The notes beneath the pieces are model-generated. The model did no database searches, was not told the DNA's origin, and was given only the letters and a program-made list of their open reading frames with translations. Position numbers and translations under genes: made by a program. From Butyrivibrio sp. MC2021 (GTDB lineage: Bacteria; Bacillota; Clostridia; Lachnospirales; Lachnospiraceae): DNA of 64,000 nt. Position 1 is the first letter of the stretch. The number at the start of each line of letters is the position of its first letter. Of this stretch, positions 1 through 8,696 are shown piece by piece. Location of the stretch: contig NZ_JHXX01000001.1 in the NCBI RefSeq assembly GCF_000621605.1, positions 558,001 to 622,000 of the forward strand. Reading direction: 5' to 3'.

Positions 1-76
1 ATCCGTGTGCTATGATACTATCGTGTTTTGGTTTGGGAGGCTTAAACATTTTTCAGAATATTGGGAGGACAAACAA

Positions 77-1648
77 ATGTTACGTAGGTATGCAAAAAAG
101 CTATTGGTAGCCATACTGACGGCAGCTGTGGTAGTATCTACAGCCAACGTGGCTACAACGGGGAAAACCGCTGAGGCGGGATCAAACATCATTGCAGACG
201 GATGGTATTACATCAAGGACATAGGCAGCCAGAAATACCTTGATGTTGCAGGAGGCAATGACTCCAACGGGGCCAATGTTCAGCAGTACAAGGGCATTGG
301 TGGAGATCCTCAGAAATGGTATGTAACTAATCAGGGAAGTAATTATATCACTATCAGAAGCGGTCTTAAGGGTGGCCGCATGCTGGATGTTAACGGTGGT
401 AAGGCTGACAATGGCACAAATATTCAGATCTGGGTTGCCAACGGCAGAGATTCACAGACCTTTAAGGTTAAAAAAATCTCCAGCGGTGTGGTAGCACTTC
501 AGACAAAATGCAGCAATAACAAGCAGGCTGTTGATGTTAACGGCTCATCTTCTTCAGACGGTGCCAATGTTATCACAATGAAATACACCGGAAAAGCCTG
601 TCAGCAGTTCAAATTTGAAGCCTGCAATCAGGGTTCAAGCGGTTCAGGTTCAAGCGGCGGCTCAGGCTCAGGCAGTGGCTCAGGTTCAGGCAGTGGTTCA
701 GGAAGTGGTTCCGGATCAGGTTCAACAACACCTTCCGGCAACACCATCACAGTTAAAAATGGTGGAACAACTCTTGAGTCAGCAATCAGCAAGGCTTCAG
801 CAGGAACAACCATTATTATCGATGGTACTGTAAAGAGCGGCGCTGTTAAGCTTAAGAGCGGAGTACATATTTCAGGTAAGAACAATGCAACAATCGACTT
901 CTCTTCTACCAGTGGCAGCTCAGGAAGAGGAATTACAATCTCAGGAAGCGGCAGCAAGCTTGAGAACTTTACAGTTAAGAACGCAGCCGACAACGGTATC
1001 TTCATCGACGGAAACAACAACACCTTCACCAATGTGACCTGCTGCTACAACAAGGATGCAGGCTTCCAGGTAAGCAACGGCGGTGCCAACAACAAGTTCT
1101 ACAGCTGCCATTCACACCACAACGCAGATCCTAAGGGTGAGAACGCAGACGGATTTGCTGTTAAGCTTCATTCAGGTGTAGGCAACTACTTCGAGAACTG
1201 TGTAGCCGAATACAACAGTGATGACGGATGGGACTGCTATGCAGCTCACGGTGCAGTTACACTTAAGAACTGCAAGGCTAACTACAACGGCTATTGCAAT
1301 GGTATTTACGGTGATGGCAACGGATTCAAAATGGGTGGTGTAGACAACAAGACATCAGGCGTTGCAGCTCACCTTGATCCTCTTAACCACTATCTTGAGG
1401 GATGTCAGGCAATCGGCAACTATGCCAGCGGATTCGACAGAAACAACCAGAACGGTGTTGTAACCATGAAGAACTGCCTTGCAGACGGCAACAAGAAATA
1501 CAACTACAACTGGCCTAAGGAAGGAACTCCTTCAGCTCTTGGCAAAAAGGTAACCTTCGGTACAGCTATTATCGACAGCTGCACATCCAAGAACGGAAAG
1601 AACAACATCAAGGGCGCTTCATTAAAGGGAACTTGCGTTGGATTCTAA
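77..1648 (+). CDS. Secreted pectate lyase, CBM13 plus PL9-like catalytic domain
   Basis: Exported enzyme that should cleave de-esterified pectin by calcium-dependent beta-elimination. The start at 77 is chosen because GGGAGG lies 8 bases upstream and the product then begins with a positively charged, hydrophobic signal peptide (residues 1 to about 35). Residues 40-190 form a ricin-type beta-trefoil (CBM13) with QxW-like repeats. A Gly/Ser linker (about 190-225) leads to a right-handed beta-helix (about 228-523). The helix has the PL9 hallmarks ENADGFAVK and SDDGWD, whose Asp residues are probable calcium ligands, and GNGFKMGG, whose Lys near 418 is the likely catalytic base. The PL9 assignment rests on motif recall. 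It stands alone, closed by its own terminator at 1715-1752. Confidence 0.9.
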   Translation: MLRRYAKKLLVAILTAAVVVSTANVATTGKTAEAGSNIIADGWYYIKDIGSQKYLDVAGGNDSNGANVQQYKGIGGDPQKWYVTNQGSNYITIRSGLKGGRMLDVNGGKADNGTNIQIWVANGRDSQTFKVKKISSGVVALQTKCSNNKQAVDVNGSSSSDGANVITMKYTGKACQQFKFEACNQGSSGSGSSGGSGSGSGSGSGSGSGSGSGSGSTTPSGNTITVKNGGTTLESAISKASAGTTIIIDGTVKSGAVKLKSGVHISGKNNATIDFSSTSGSSGRGITISGSGSKLENFTVKNAADNGIFIDGNNNTFTNVTCCYNKDAGFQVSNGGANNKFYSCHSHHNADPKGENADGFAVKLHSGVGNYFENCVAEYNSDDGWDCYAAHGAVTLKNCKANYNGYCNGIYGDGNGFKMGGVDNKTSGVAAHLDPLNHYLEGCQAIGNYASGFDRNNQNGVVTMKNCLADGNKKYNYNWPKEGTPSALGKKVTFGTAIIDSCTSKNGKNNIKGASLKGTCVGF

Positions 1649-1714
1649 TTTATCAGTCAAAAAATAAGCGCAGCTCTCCCATACCGGAAACTAAAACAAC
1701 AATAAAGAAATATG

Positions 1715-1752
1715 ATAAATGCAGGAAAAAACATTCCTGCATTTATTTTTTT
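1715..1752 (+). terminator. Intrinsic terminator of the pectate lyase gene
   Basis: A 13-bp perfect stem (ATAAATGCAGGAA, 1715-1727, with its complement at 1734-1746) and a 6-base loop are followed by a run of T ending at 1752. It lies 66 bases past the lyase stop codon. Confidence 0.85.
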
Positions 1753-1812
1753 ACGTACATGTAATATAATAAAAATCATTTTAAAAACACATTAACAAGG
1801 AGTATATAACGT

Positions 1813-2565
1813 TTGAAAAAATACAATAAGAAAGACATAATCCTACTATCGGTCGTATTATTGTCAGCGATTGGCGTATTGATTGCAGGGACTATTTTCA
1901 TAGTTGGTCAGCTTAAGTCTCCTCCCCCATCAGACTATTCTGAAGAAGCTGAAGGATCTGATTATGCCTCGGAAGAATTCTCAGATGAATACTCAGATGA
2001 AGTTTCAGAAGATGATGATACTCAGGTACGGGAGATCAGTTATGATATACCGGCGTACAATGAAGCGGACAGCACTTTTTCCTTTAACCTCTATGATATA
2101 GATTACTCTATTCCTGTCAGCCTGGAAGCTCTTTTGGACAGAGGTTGGAACTTCTTTGAAGATACTGACGAAGATATAACACTGGAAGCCGATGAAGCTA
2201 AATATATTGACCTTTCCTGCCCCGGTGATCATAGCCAGCACTTCCAGATAAATGCCAGGAACTTTTCATCATCTCCCGCAAATATACGTGATTGTCAGGT
2301 GGTATGTATCTCGATCTTCTCCAGTTCTCTGGAGAAGCTTGGCACTGATGCCACATTCTATGACGGCAAACTTTCTTTGGCGTCAACTACCCGTGAGGAA
2401 GTTCTTGCCACCATGGGTGAGCCGAAATATACCAATGACAGCAGTTATTCCACCGCCTATACATTTCGGTTTGATGACGACTTCAACAGTACCATAACCG
2501 TTAGTTTCAACCAGGGTAAAGAGCATCCCCAGTGGGTCAGAATCCTTCATGAGGTTAATCCATAA
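1813..2565 (+). CDS. Membrane-anchored protein with acidic linker, function unknown
   Basis: Not recognised. The start is TTG at 1813, supported by AAGGAG at 1797-1802 and by the N-terminus it gives: a short Lys-rich head, then one hydrophobic helix (about residues 9-32). A Ser/Glu/Asp-rich stretch follows (about 37-77), probably an extended spacer outside the membrane. The rest (about 80-250) looks like a compact extracytoplasmic domain; one part resembles the short repeat of small lipoproteins in which a Gly-x-Pro turn follows an amphipathic helix (TREEVLATMGEPKYTND). There is no lipobox cysteine. It converges with ppdK across a shared terminator, so it has no operon partner. A -10-like TATAAT at 1765-1770 may belong to its promoter. 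Confidence 0.7.
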   Translation: MKKYNKKDIILLSVVLLSAIGVLIAGTIFIVGQLKSPPPSDYSEEAEGSDYASEEFSDEYSDEVSEDDDTQVREISYDIPAYNEADSTFSFNLYDIDYSIPVSLEALLDRGWNFFEDTDEDITLEADEAKYIDLSCPGDHSQHFQINARNFSSSPANIRDCQVVCISIFSSSLEKLGTDATFYDGKLSLASTTREEVLATMGEPKYTNDSSYSTAYTFRFDDDFNSTITVSFNQGKEHPQWVRILHEVNP

Positions 2566-2591
2566 CAAGTTAATTACTTTTATTGCATAAC

Positions 2592-2624
2592 AAAAGGGCT
2601 GCCGATTCGGCAGCCCTCTTTATA
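2592..2624. terminator. Bidirectional terminator between convergent genes
   Basis: AGGGCTGCC (2595-2603) pairs with GGCAGCCCT (2609-2617). A-rich sequence on the left and a T-rich tract on the right make it usable from both strands. It sits between the unknown membrane protein (+) and ppdK (-). Confidence 0.85.
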
Positions 2625-2640
2625 TATCCATTTCAGAATA

Positions 2641-5478
2641 TTATTTATTTCTGTTATCGTTGTAAACCTTCTTAGCCTCTTCAAGACCAGCCTTAAGTCC
2701 GGCAAGTCCAGCCTTAGCAACCTCAGCAGATGTCTCTGCGAGCTCCTTAGCGATAACCTGAGCCTTCTCAGCAGCCTCTTTAAGCTTCTCCTTGGTCTCA
2801 TCATCTACGAAAGACTTTGAACCCTCGCAAGAACACTTAGCGCTCTTCTCAGCGATAGCAGCCTGAGCAGCAGCAAGTCTTGCAACAGGAACACGGAAAG
2901 GTGAGCATGATACATAGTCAAGTCCGATCTTGTGGCAGAACTCAACTGATGAAGGATCTCCACCGTGCTCGCCGCAAATACCAACATGAAGTGAAGGATT
3001 TACAGGCTTACCAAGCTTAAGTGACATCTCCATAAGCTTACCAACACCAGTCTGGTCAAGCTTAGCAAATGGATCGTTCTCGAAGATCTTTGTGTCATAG
3101 TAAGCATTGAGGAACTTACCGGCATCATCACGAGAGAATCCGAATGTCATCTGTGTAAGGTCGTTAGTACCGAAGCAGAAGAAATCAGCTTCCTTAGCGA
3201 TCTCATCAGCTGTAAGAGCAGCTCTTGGGATCTCGATCATTGTACCAACTTCGTACTCAAGCTTAGCACCGGCAGCTGCGATCTCAGCATCAGCTGTCTC
3301 AACAACTACCTTCTTAACGTACTTAAGCTCCTTAACTTCGCATACAAGAGGAATCATGATCTCAGGCTTAACATTCCACTGAGGGTGCTCCTTCTGTACT
3401 TCAAGAGCAGCGCGGATAACAGCCTTAGTCTGCATCTTAGCAATTTCAGGATATGTAACTGCAAGACGGCATCCTCTGTGACCCATCATAGGGTTGAACT
3501 CGTGAAGAGATGTGATGATAGCCTTGATCTCTTCTACGCTCTTATTCTTTGCCTCTGCAAGCTTCTTGATCTCGTCCTCTGTTGTAGGAACGAACTCGTG
3601 AAGCGGAGGATCAAGGAATCTGATTGTAACAGGGCATCCCTCAAGTGCCTCATAGAGAGCCTTGAAGTCTGACTGCTGGTAAGGAAGGATTTTATCAAGA
3701 GCTTCCTCTCTCTCTTCTACTGTATCTGAGCAGATCATCTCACGGAAAGCAGCGATTCTGTCTTCCTCGAAGAACATGTGCTCTGTACGGCAAAGACCAA
3801 TACCCTCAGCACCAAGCTCTCTAGCCTTCTTAGCATCTGCAGGTGTATCAGCGTTTGTACGAACCTTAAGTCTTCTGAACTCATCAGCCCATGCCATGAT
3901 ACGTCCGAACTCGCCGGCGATCTGAGCATCAACTGTTGCGATCTGGCCATCATAGATGTTACCTGTTGTACCATCGATTGAAATGAAGTCTCCCTCGTGG
4001 AACTCTTTTCCTGCAAGAGTGAACTTTTTGTTCTCTTCGTCCATGTTGATGTCGCCACAACCTGATACGCAGCACTCACCCATACCACGAGCAACTACGG
4101 CAGCGTGTGATGTCATACCACCACGAACTGTAAGGATACCCTGAGCAGCCTTCATACCTGTGATATCCTCAGGTGAAGTCTCAAGACGAACAAGTACAAC
4201 CTTCTCGCCTCTTGCAGCCCATTCTACAGCGTCATCAGCTGTGAATACAACCTTACCGCAAGCAGCTCCGGGTGAAGCACCAAGACCCTTTCCGATAGGT
4301 GTTGCAGCCTTAAGAGCAGCAGCATCGAACTGAGGGTGAAGAAGTGTATCAAGGTTACGAGGATCGATCATTGCTACAGCTTCTTCAGGAGTCTTGTGTC
4401 CCTCATCAACAAGGTCACAAGCGATCTTAAGAGCAGCAGGAGCTGTTCTCTTACCGTTACGGCACTGAAGCATGTAGAGCTTCTTGTTCTCTACTGTGAA
4501 CTCCATATCCTGCATATCATGGTAGTGATTCTCAAGAGTCTCACAAACCTTGATGAACTCAGCATATGCCTCAGGGAATTCCTTCTCCATCTGAGCGATA
4601 GGCATAGGTGTACGAACACCGGCAACTACGTCCTCACCCTGAGCGTTGATAAGGAACTCACCCATAAGTTTATTCTCACCTGTTGCAGGGTCACGTGTGA
4701 AAGCAACACCTGTACCAGACTCATTATTAAGGTTACCGAATACCATAGGCATTACGTTAACAGCTGTTCCCCATGAATAAGGGATATCGTTATCACGACG
4801 ATATACGTTAGCACGAGGGTTATCCCATGAACGGAATACAGCCTCGATAGCGAGCTTAAGCTGCTCTACAGGATCTGAAGGGAAGTCCTTGCCAAGCTGG
4901 CTCTTGTACTCAGCCTTGAACTGTGTAGCAAGTTCCTTAAGATCTGCTGCTGTAAGGTCAACATCGAACTTAACACCCTTCTCCTCTTTCATCTTGTCGA
5001 TGAGCTGCTCGAAGTACTTCTTACCAACCTCCATAACAACGTCAGAGAACATCTGGATGAAACGACGATATGAATCGTAAACAAAACGCTCGAATGCAGG
5101 ATCAGGATTGCCCTTGATCATTGCATCTACAACCTCGTCATTAAGACCAAGGTTAAGGATTGTGTCCATCATACCGGGCATTGAAGCACGAGCACCTGAA
5201 CGAACTGATACAAGAAGAGGATTCTGAAGATTGCCAAACTTCTTGCCGTTGATCTCCTCCATCTTCTTAACGCCTTCCATAGCCTGAGCCATGATCTCGT
5301 CGTTGATCTTACGACCATCCTCGTAGTACTGTGTGCAAGCCTCAGTTGTGATTGTGAAGCCCTGTGGTACAGGAAGACCAATGCTTGTCATCTCAGCAAG
5401 GTTAGCACCCTTACCACCAAGAAGGTTACGCATTGTCATGTCACCTTCGCTGAACATATAAACCCACTTGTTCGCCAT
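2641..5478 (-). CDS. ppdK: Pyruvate, phosphate dikinase with 70-residue C-terminal extension
   Basis: Interconverts pyruvate, ATP and phosphate with phosphoenolpyruvate, AMP and pyrophosphate; in anaerobes it often works in glycolysis. The N-terminal nucleotide-binding domain begins with GGKGANLAEM. The swivelling domain carries GGMTSHAAVVARGMG, whose His458 is the phosphorylated residue. The C-terminal PEP/pyruvate barrel ends with HVGICGEHGGDP, containing the catalytic Cys, and SPFRVPVARLAAAQA. The usual enzyme stops near residue 875, but this one has about 70 more residues: a CSCEG segment, then a Lys/Glu/Ala-rich helical tail. The start ATG follows AAAGG. The upstream region holds two inverted repeats and a possible -10 (ATTATA, 5529-5534, on the minus strand). 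Confidence 0.97.
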   Translation of the reverse strand: MANKWVYMFSEGDMTMRNLLGGKGANLAEMTSIGLPVPQGFTITTEACTQYYEDGRKINDEIMAQAMEGVKKMEEINGKKFGNLQNPLLVSVRSGARASMPGMMDTILNLGLNDEVVDAMIKGNPDPAFERFVYDSYRRFIQMFSDVVMEVGKKYFEQLIDKMKEEKGVKFDVDLTAADLKELATQFKAEYKSQLGKDFPSDPVEQLKLAIEAVFRSWDNPRANVYRRDNDIPYSWGTAVNVMPMVFGNLNNESGTGVAFTRDPATGENKLMGEFLINAQGEDVVAGVRTPMPIAQMEKEFPEAYAEFIKVCETLENHYHDMQDMEFTVENKKLYMLQCRNGKRTAPAALKIACDLVDEGHKTPEEAVAMIDPRNLDTLLHPQFDAAALKAATPIGKGLGASPGAACGKVVFTADDAVEWAARGEKVVLVRLETSPEDITGMKAAQGILTVRGGMTSHAAVVARGMGECCVSGCGDINMDEENKKFTLAGKEFHEGDFISIDGTTGNIYDGQIATVDAQIAGEFGRIMAWADEFRRLKVRTNADTPADAKKARELGAEGIGLCRTEHMFFEEDRIAAFREMICSDTVEEREEALDKILPYQQSDFKALYEALEGCPVTIRFLDPPLHEFVPTTEDEIKKLAEAKNKSVEEIKAIITSLHEFNPMMGHRGCRLAVTYPEIAKMQTKAVIRAALEVQKEHPQWNVKPEIMIPLVCEVKELKYVKKVVVETADAEIAAAGAKLEYEVGTMIEIPRAALTADEIAKEADFFCFGTNDLTQMTFGFSRDDAGKFLNAYYDTKIFENDPFAKLDQTGVGKLMEMSLKLGKPVNPSLHVGICGEHGGDPSSVEFCHKIGLDYVSCSPFRVPVARLAAAQAAIAEKSAKCSCEGSKSFVDDETKEKLKEAAEKAQVIAKELAETSAEVAKAGLAGLKAGLEEAKKVYNDNRNK

Positions 5479-5491
5479 GTTTTTACCTTTC

Positions 5492-5513
5492 TTACCGACC
5501 TCTAAATCGGTAA
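5492..5513 (-). promoter_or_regulatory. Inverted repeat in the ppdK leader
   Basis: TTACCGA (5492-5498) and TCGGTAA (5507-5513) are perfect 7-bp arms with an 8-base spacer, ending 14 bases upstream of the ppdK start. It could be a leader hairpin near the ribosome-binding site or a protein-binding site. Function is not known. Confidence 0.45.
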
Positions 5514-5576
5514 CCTTTCTATTTGCATATTATAACCACCACAACATTATCATGTACGGACGCTTCCGCAATGACA

Positions 5577-5610
5577 TATATGTATTCAAGCAACTGTTTG
5601 AGTACATATA
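5577..5610. promoter_or_regulatory. Long imperfect palindrome upstream of the ppdK promoter
   Basis: TATATGTATTCAA (5577-5589) faces TTGAGTACATATA (5598-5610): 13-bp arms with one mismatch and an 8-base spacer. It lies about 45 bases upstream of the candidate ppdK -10 (5529-5534), a position suited to an activator or repressor. No T-run follows, so it is probably not a terminator. Confidence 0.4.
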
Positions 5611-5652
5611 CATCACGGCGGTAGCAAGACATTGATAAGCTATGGATAATTA

Positions 5653-6549
5653 TCAAACCCTGTTCCCCTGTTTGGGAATGAAGCTGTCAAAAATATAAAT
5701 GTCAAAGTTCTTTTTGGCCCTGGTCAGCTCTTCCTCACTCTTGATGGTCCAGCCTGCGGCCACGTTCCCGTACAAATGTCTGCAGAGCCAAAGCGAATGG
5801 CTTCTGGGGAACTTATGATTAAATGCTATAAAATCCGGTTTGGTCAGGAAATTAAGCAATAATTTCGTAAGAATAAAATACAGCGGTCCCTTGAACTCCT
5901 CAGGCTTGTCCTTGTGGAATTCATCCGAAAGCTGTCCTCTCATAACATCGGGGCGATTCTTCCTATACCAGAAAACCCCCAGCGGATTAAATGATTCTAT
6001 GCAGTAAACCCCTTTGTAATCCTTGAGAAGCTCGTTGACCTTGGGACATACGGAAACGTCCTTAAGCTCTATCTTGAGCTCAATGATAAGCGGAACTCTT
6101 CCGTCTACCATCCTGATAAAATCTTCAAATCTTGGAATCTTCTCATCAGAAGAAAGAAGGTGAAACTGTTGCAATTCCTGGAAAGTATAGTCTATTACCT
6201 TGCCGGTAACTCCTATTGAACCATCAGGGTTTTTGACACCTTCTTCTGAACAGCCTTCATTGTATCTGGCAACTCTGGCAAGTGTGAAATCGTGGAAAAT
6301 AACGGGAATCCCGTCCTTAGTCAGCTGGACATCACATTCTATGCCATATCCGCCCTCCACAGCCTTCTTAAAAGCAGCCATGGAATTCTCAGGAGCCTGG
6401 GAAGTATTATCATGTAAGCCCCGGTGCGCATACAGCACCTGCGTATAAGGCTCTCTTGATGGCTTATGCAGCATTCTGGGCATTATCATAAGAAAATATA
6501 ACACCGCCAGTGCCAGTAAAATAAAGCATAAAACCTCAAAGAAAAACAT
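5653..6549 (-). CDS. Membrane-anchored glycerophosphodiester phosphodiesterase
   Basis: Probable GDPD-family enzyme that hydrolyses glycerophosphodiesters to glycerol-3-phosphate and an alcohol. The start at 6549 is preferred over in-frame codons further upstream: AGGAAG precedes it and the product opens with one hydrophobic helix (about residues 2-23). Family residues are visible: YAHRGLHD (His and Arg of the HRG motif), APENSMAAF (Glu), and ECDVQLTKDGIPVIFHD (Glu, Asp and second catalytic His). The length, 298 residues, is normal for a GDPD barrel plus anchor, which places the catalytic domain at the membrane surface. It lies downstream of the CE12 gene on the same strand but behind a terminator-like hairpin, so it is probably a separate unit. 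Confidence 0.92.
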   Translation of the reverse strand: MFFFEVLCFILLALAVLYFLMIMPRMLHKPSREPYTQVLYAHRGLHDNTSQAPENSMAAFKKAVEGGYGIECDVQLTKDGIPVIFHDFTLARVARYNEGCSEEGVKNPDGSIGVTGKVIDYTFQELQQFHLLSSDEKIPRFEDFIRMVDGRVPLIIELKIELKDVSVCPKVNELLKDYKGVYCIESFNPLGVFWYRKNRPDVMRGQLSDEFHKDKPEEFKGPLYFILTKLLLNFLTKPDFIAFNHKFPRSHSLWLCRHLYGNVAAGWTIKSEEELTRAKKNFDIYIFDSFIPKQGNRV

Positions 6550-6621
6550 TAAATCACTTCCTACTGATAATTTTTTAACTAATCCGCTACATATTTTACA
6601 CACTATTTGTTAATTTAGCAA

Positions 6622-6668
6622 CAAAAAAAGTCCCGAAAATACATAAATTTCTCGGAACTTTTTATTAT
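6622..6668 (-). terminator. Terminator of the CE12/SLH gene
   Basis: Read on the minus strand, AAAGTTCCGAGAAA pairs with TTTTCGGGACTTT (one or two mismatches) and is followed by seven T. It begins about 45 bases past the stop codon at 6712. Confidence 0.7.
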
Positions 6669-6711
6669 TGTTATATAATTAACGCAATTTTGTGATAACT
6701 CTTATCCTGTA

Positions 6712-8604
6712 TCAGTGAGCAGGGTGAACTCCTGTATCGTCAGGAAGCGCTGTTCCTATAGATTCAGTGAGATCCACCATTCGTGCAAGACCTCTGTAGG
6801 CAACTGCTCTGGAAATATACGGGCATCCGGCATGCTTGTAATCCGACTCCTCCGAATCTGTCTCATCACAGAAATCAAATTCGTTCTCATTGTCCTTACA
6901 GATATCTCCTATGATATCCAGCTCATAAGCCCTTCTGAGGCACTCTTCCATAGAAATATTTCTCTTGTTCTTATCCTTTTCCATGGCTCTTATCAAAAAG
7001 CTGGCGTATTCCCCGTAGGATAAGGCATCATCAGGTCTGAAGAAAAGCTTATCTCCTATCTTCTTGATGGTAATGTCATCTATAAGATTCTCATCAATCA
7101 GAGCCTGAACATAAGCCGAATCCCATTCATCCACTTCCAGATCGGCGTATTTTTTATGATAGGGCCTTACTCCGTCCTTATGGATAGCCTTGAACATTGT
7201 CATAAGGAATTGGCCTCTCGGCATCTCTTCATCAGGGTGAAGATGCATTACACAGGGATCCAAAATGCCATATTTAAACGCCTCATTGATAAAAATGCAA
7301 TCCCTTATCTTGGGAATGTCAACATAAGGAAGTTCCATAACCGGATATTCCGGATCATAAACCTGTGCCGGTGCCTGCTGCATATCCGAAGCTGTAACGG
7401 ATATACCGGAGTCAGCATCATTATCGAAATCGTTAATAGGATTGGAAGAAACTCTTCTGCACTCCTCCATAAACATACCTGCGATCAGCATTGATCCGAT
7501 GTCATTGGTATGGGTTATATCGCCGTTTATAAAATAATTCCGGCACTCATCCTCAAGCCTTACCCACTCGTTGAAGGTAAGCTCATGAAGATTGGCAAAG
7601 GAAACACCGCTGTCCAGGGCTGCCTTTTTAGCCGCCTTAGCGAAGCTATCAAGCAGTGAATATCTGCAAGGCATATCAAGCTCACGGGATTCCTTATCCG
7701 AAAGTGAAAAAGGAATGCGACTGACAGGTGAGCAGATGATAACTCTGACCTTTGCTTTCTTAGCCTCTGCGGCATACCTGAGCAGATTGTTGTAATATCC
7801 CTTAAAGGGCTTGAGATTTCTTCTCTTCTGATCGTTATGGCCAAACTGAAGAATCAGCACATCGTCAGGCTTCATAAACTCCAGAAAAATCTCGTAGTGT
7901 CCGTCATCCCTGAAGCAGTTGGTTGTAAGTCCTGAATGAGCCAGATTGCAAACAGCAGCGCCTCTGATAAACATCGGAAACACCTGTCCCCATCCGCCGA
8001 AACTATCTCTGGGGAAATACGGTATTCCTGCACTCTGCTCAGTGAGAGTCGAATCACCGGCCAACCAGATAACAGGGACCTGCTCTTCACTGATCTCCAC
8101 TGATACTGTTATTCCATCCTTGAGTTCAGGAGAACGACCATCCTCGCCGATGTATAAAAGATTCTTTCCGCAAAGACTTATAAACAGGGACTTGTCGTTG
8201 CATCTGTCAGAGGAAAGTTCAGGAATGTATGGCATTACAGCAGCATAAAACTCATTTTCACAAAAAGAGCCTGCATCTACAATATTGCCTCTGCTGATCA
8301 TATTCCTTCTGCCGGAGAAAATGATCAGATCCTCCAAATGAACATACTCGGAAGATATCCTTACCTTAACCTTGTAGGTTCCGAAAGAAGGAACCTCGGT
8401 CTTGATAATAAATACTTCCCTATCCGGCAGCGAAAGCTTTTTCTCAAAAACTCTTCTGCTCCAGCCTCCGCTCTTGATCGCGGTGCCTGAAGCGGTAGGC
8501 ATAAGATTTTTTTCAATATGAGGCTCCCATGTACCATAGCCTTTTTCGGTAGTAAAACCATTATCGGCAGCGCCGCCGCTGATAGTAAAATTCTTAAAAA
8601 ACAT
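6712..8604 (-). CDS. CE12-like rhamnogalacturonan acetylesterase with SLH-like C-terminal repeats
   Basis: SGNH-type esterase likely to remove acetyl groups from rhamnogalacturonan. The start at 8604 is chosen over 8634 because AGGAG lies 7 bases upstream. An N-terminal beta-rich domain (about residues 1-175) resembles the jelly-roll seen in bacterial CE12 enzymes. The hydrolase follows: GDSTLTEQS with nucleophile Ser near 184, AHSGLTTN, GHND near 255-258, and the DITH Asp/His pair near 362/365. Residues 430-600 contain two or three S-layer-homology-like repeats, for example YADLEVDEWDSAYVQALID followed by FRPDDALSYGEYASFLIRA. No signal peptide precedes the first domain, which is odd for a protein with wall-anchoring repeats. 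The upstream MFS gene is co-oriented and 92 bases away, suggesting a pectin-oligomer uptake unit. Confidence 0.85.
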   Translation of the reverse strand: MFFKNFTISGGAADNGFTTEKGYGTWEPHIEKNLMPTASGTAIKSGGWSRRVFEKKLSLPDREVFIIKTEVPSFGTYKVKVRISSEYVHLEDLIIFSGRRNMISRGNIVDAGSFCENEFYAAVMPYIPELSSDRCNDKSLFISLCGKNLLYIGEDGRSPELKDGITVSVEISEEQVPVIWLAGDSTLTEQSAGIPYFPRDSFGGWGQVFPMFIRGAAVCNLAHSGLTTNCFRDDGHYEIFLEFMKPDDVLILQFGHNDQKRRNLKPFKGYYNNLLRYAAEAKKAKVRVIICSPVSRIPFSLSDKESRELDMPCRYSLLDSFAKAAKKAALDSGVSFANLHELTFNEWVRLEDECRNYFINGDITHTNDIGSMLIAGMFMEECRRVSSNPINDFDNDADSGISVTASDMQQAPAQVYDPEYPVMELPYVDIPKIRDCIFINEAFKYGILDPCVMHLHPDEEMPRGQFLMTMFKAIHKDGVRPYHKKYADLEVDEWDSAYVQALIDENLIDDITIKKIGDKLFFRPDDALSYGEYASFLIRAMEKDKNKRNISMEECLRRAYELDIIGDICKDNENEFDFCDETDSEESDYKHAGCPYISRAVAYRGLARMVDLTESIGTALPDDTGVHPAH

Positions 8605-8696
8605 TGCTTTACTCCTATAATCTTTCATATTCATATTACAATAAAGTTTATATTTTATAAAGCAAATTTTTATAGAATTTTAATAATTTTCAATTA

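Noticed and set aside
660..725. Simple-sequence tract that could be a contingency repeat
   Set aside because: The tract is mixed Gly/Ser codons in frame rather than a uniform repeat unit, so slippage control is not supported.
628..1032. Open frame on the minus strand across the pectate-lyase gene
   Set aside because: It mirrors the Gly/Ser linker and beta-helix repeat coding sequence, has no ribosome-binding site and shows only low-complexity Pro/Glu sequence.
4336..4776. Plus-strand open frame inside ppdK
   Set aside because: Antisense shadow of a well-conserved enzyme, with no start signal and no recognisable protein.
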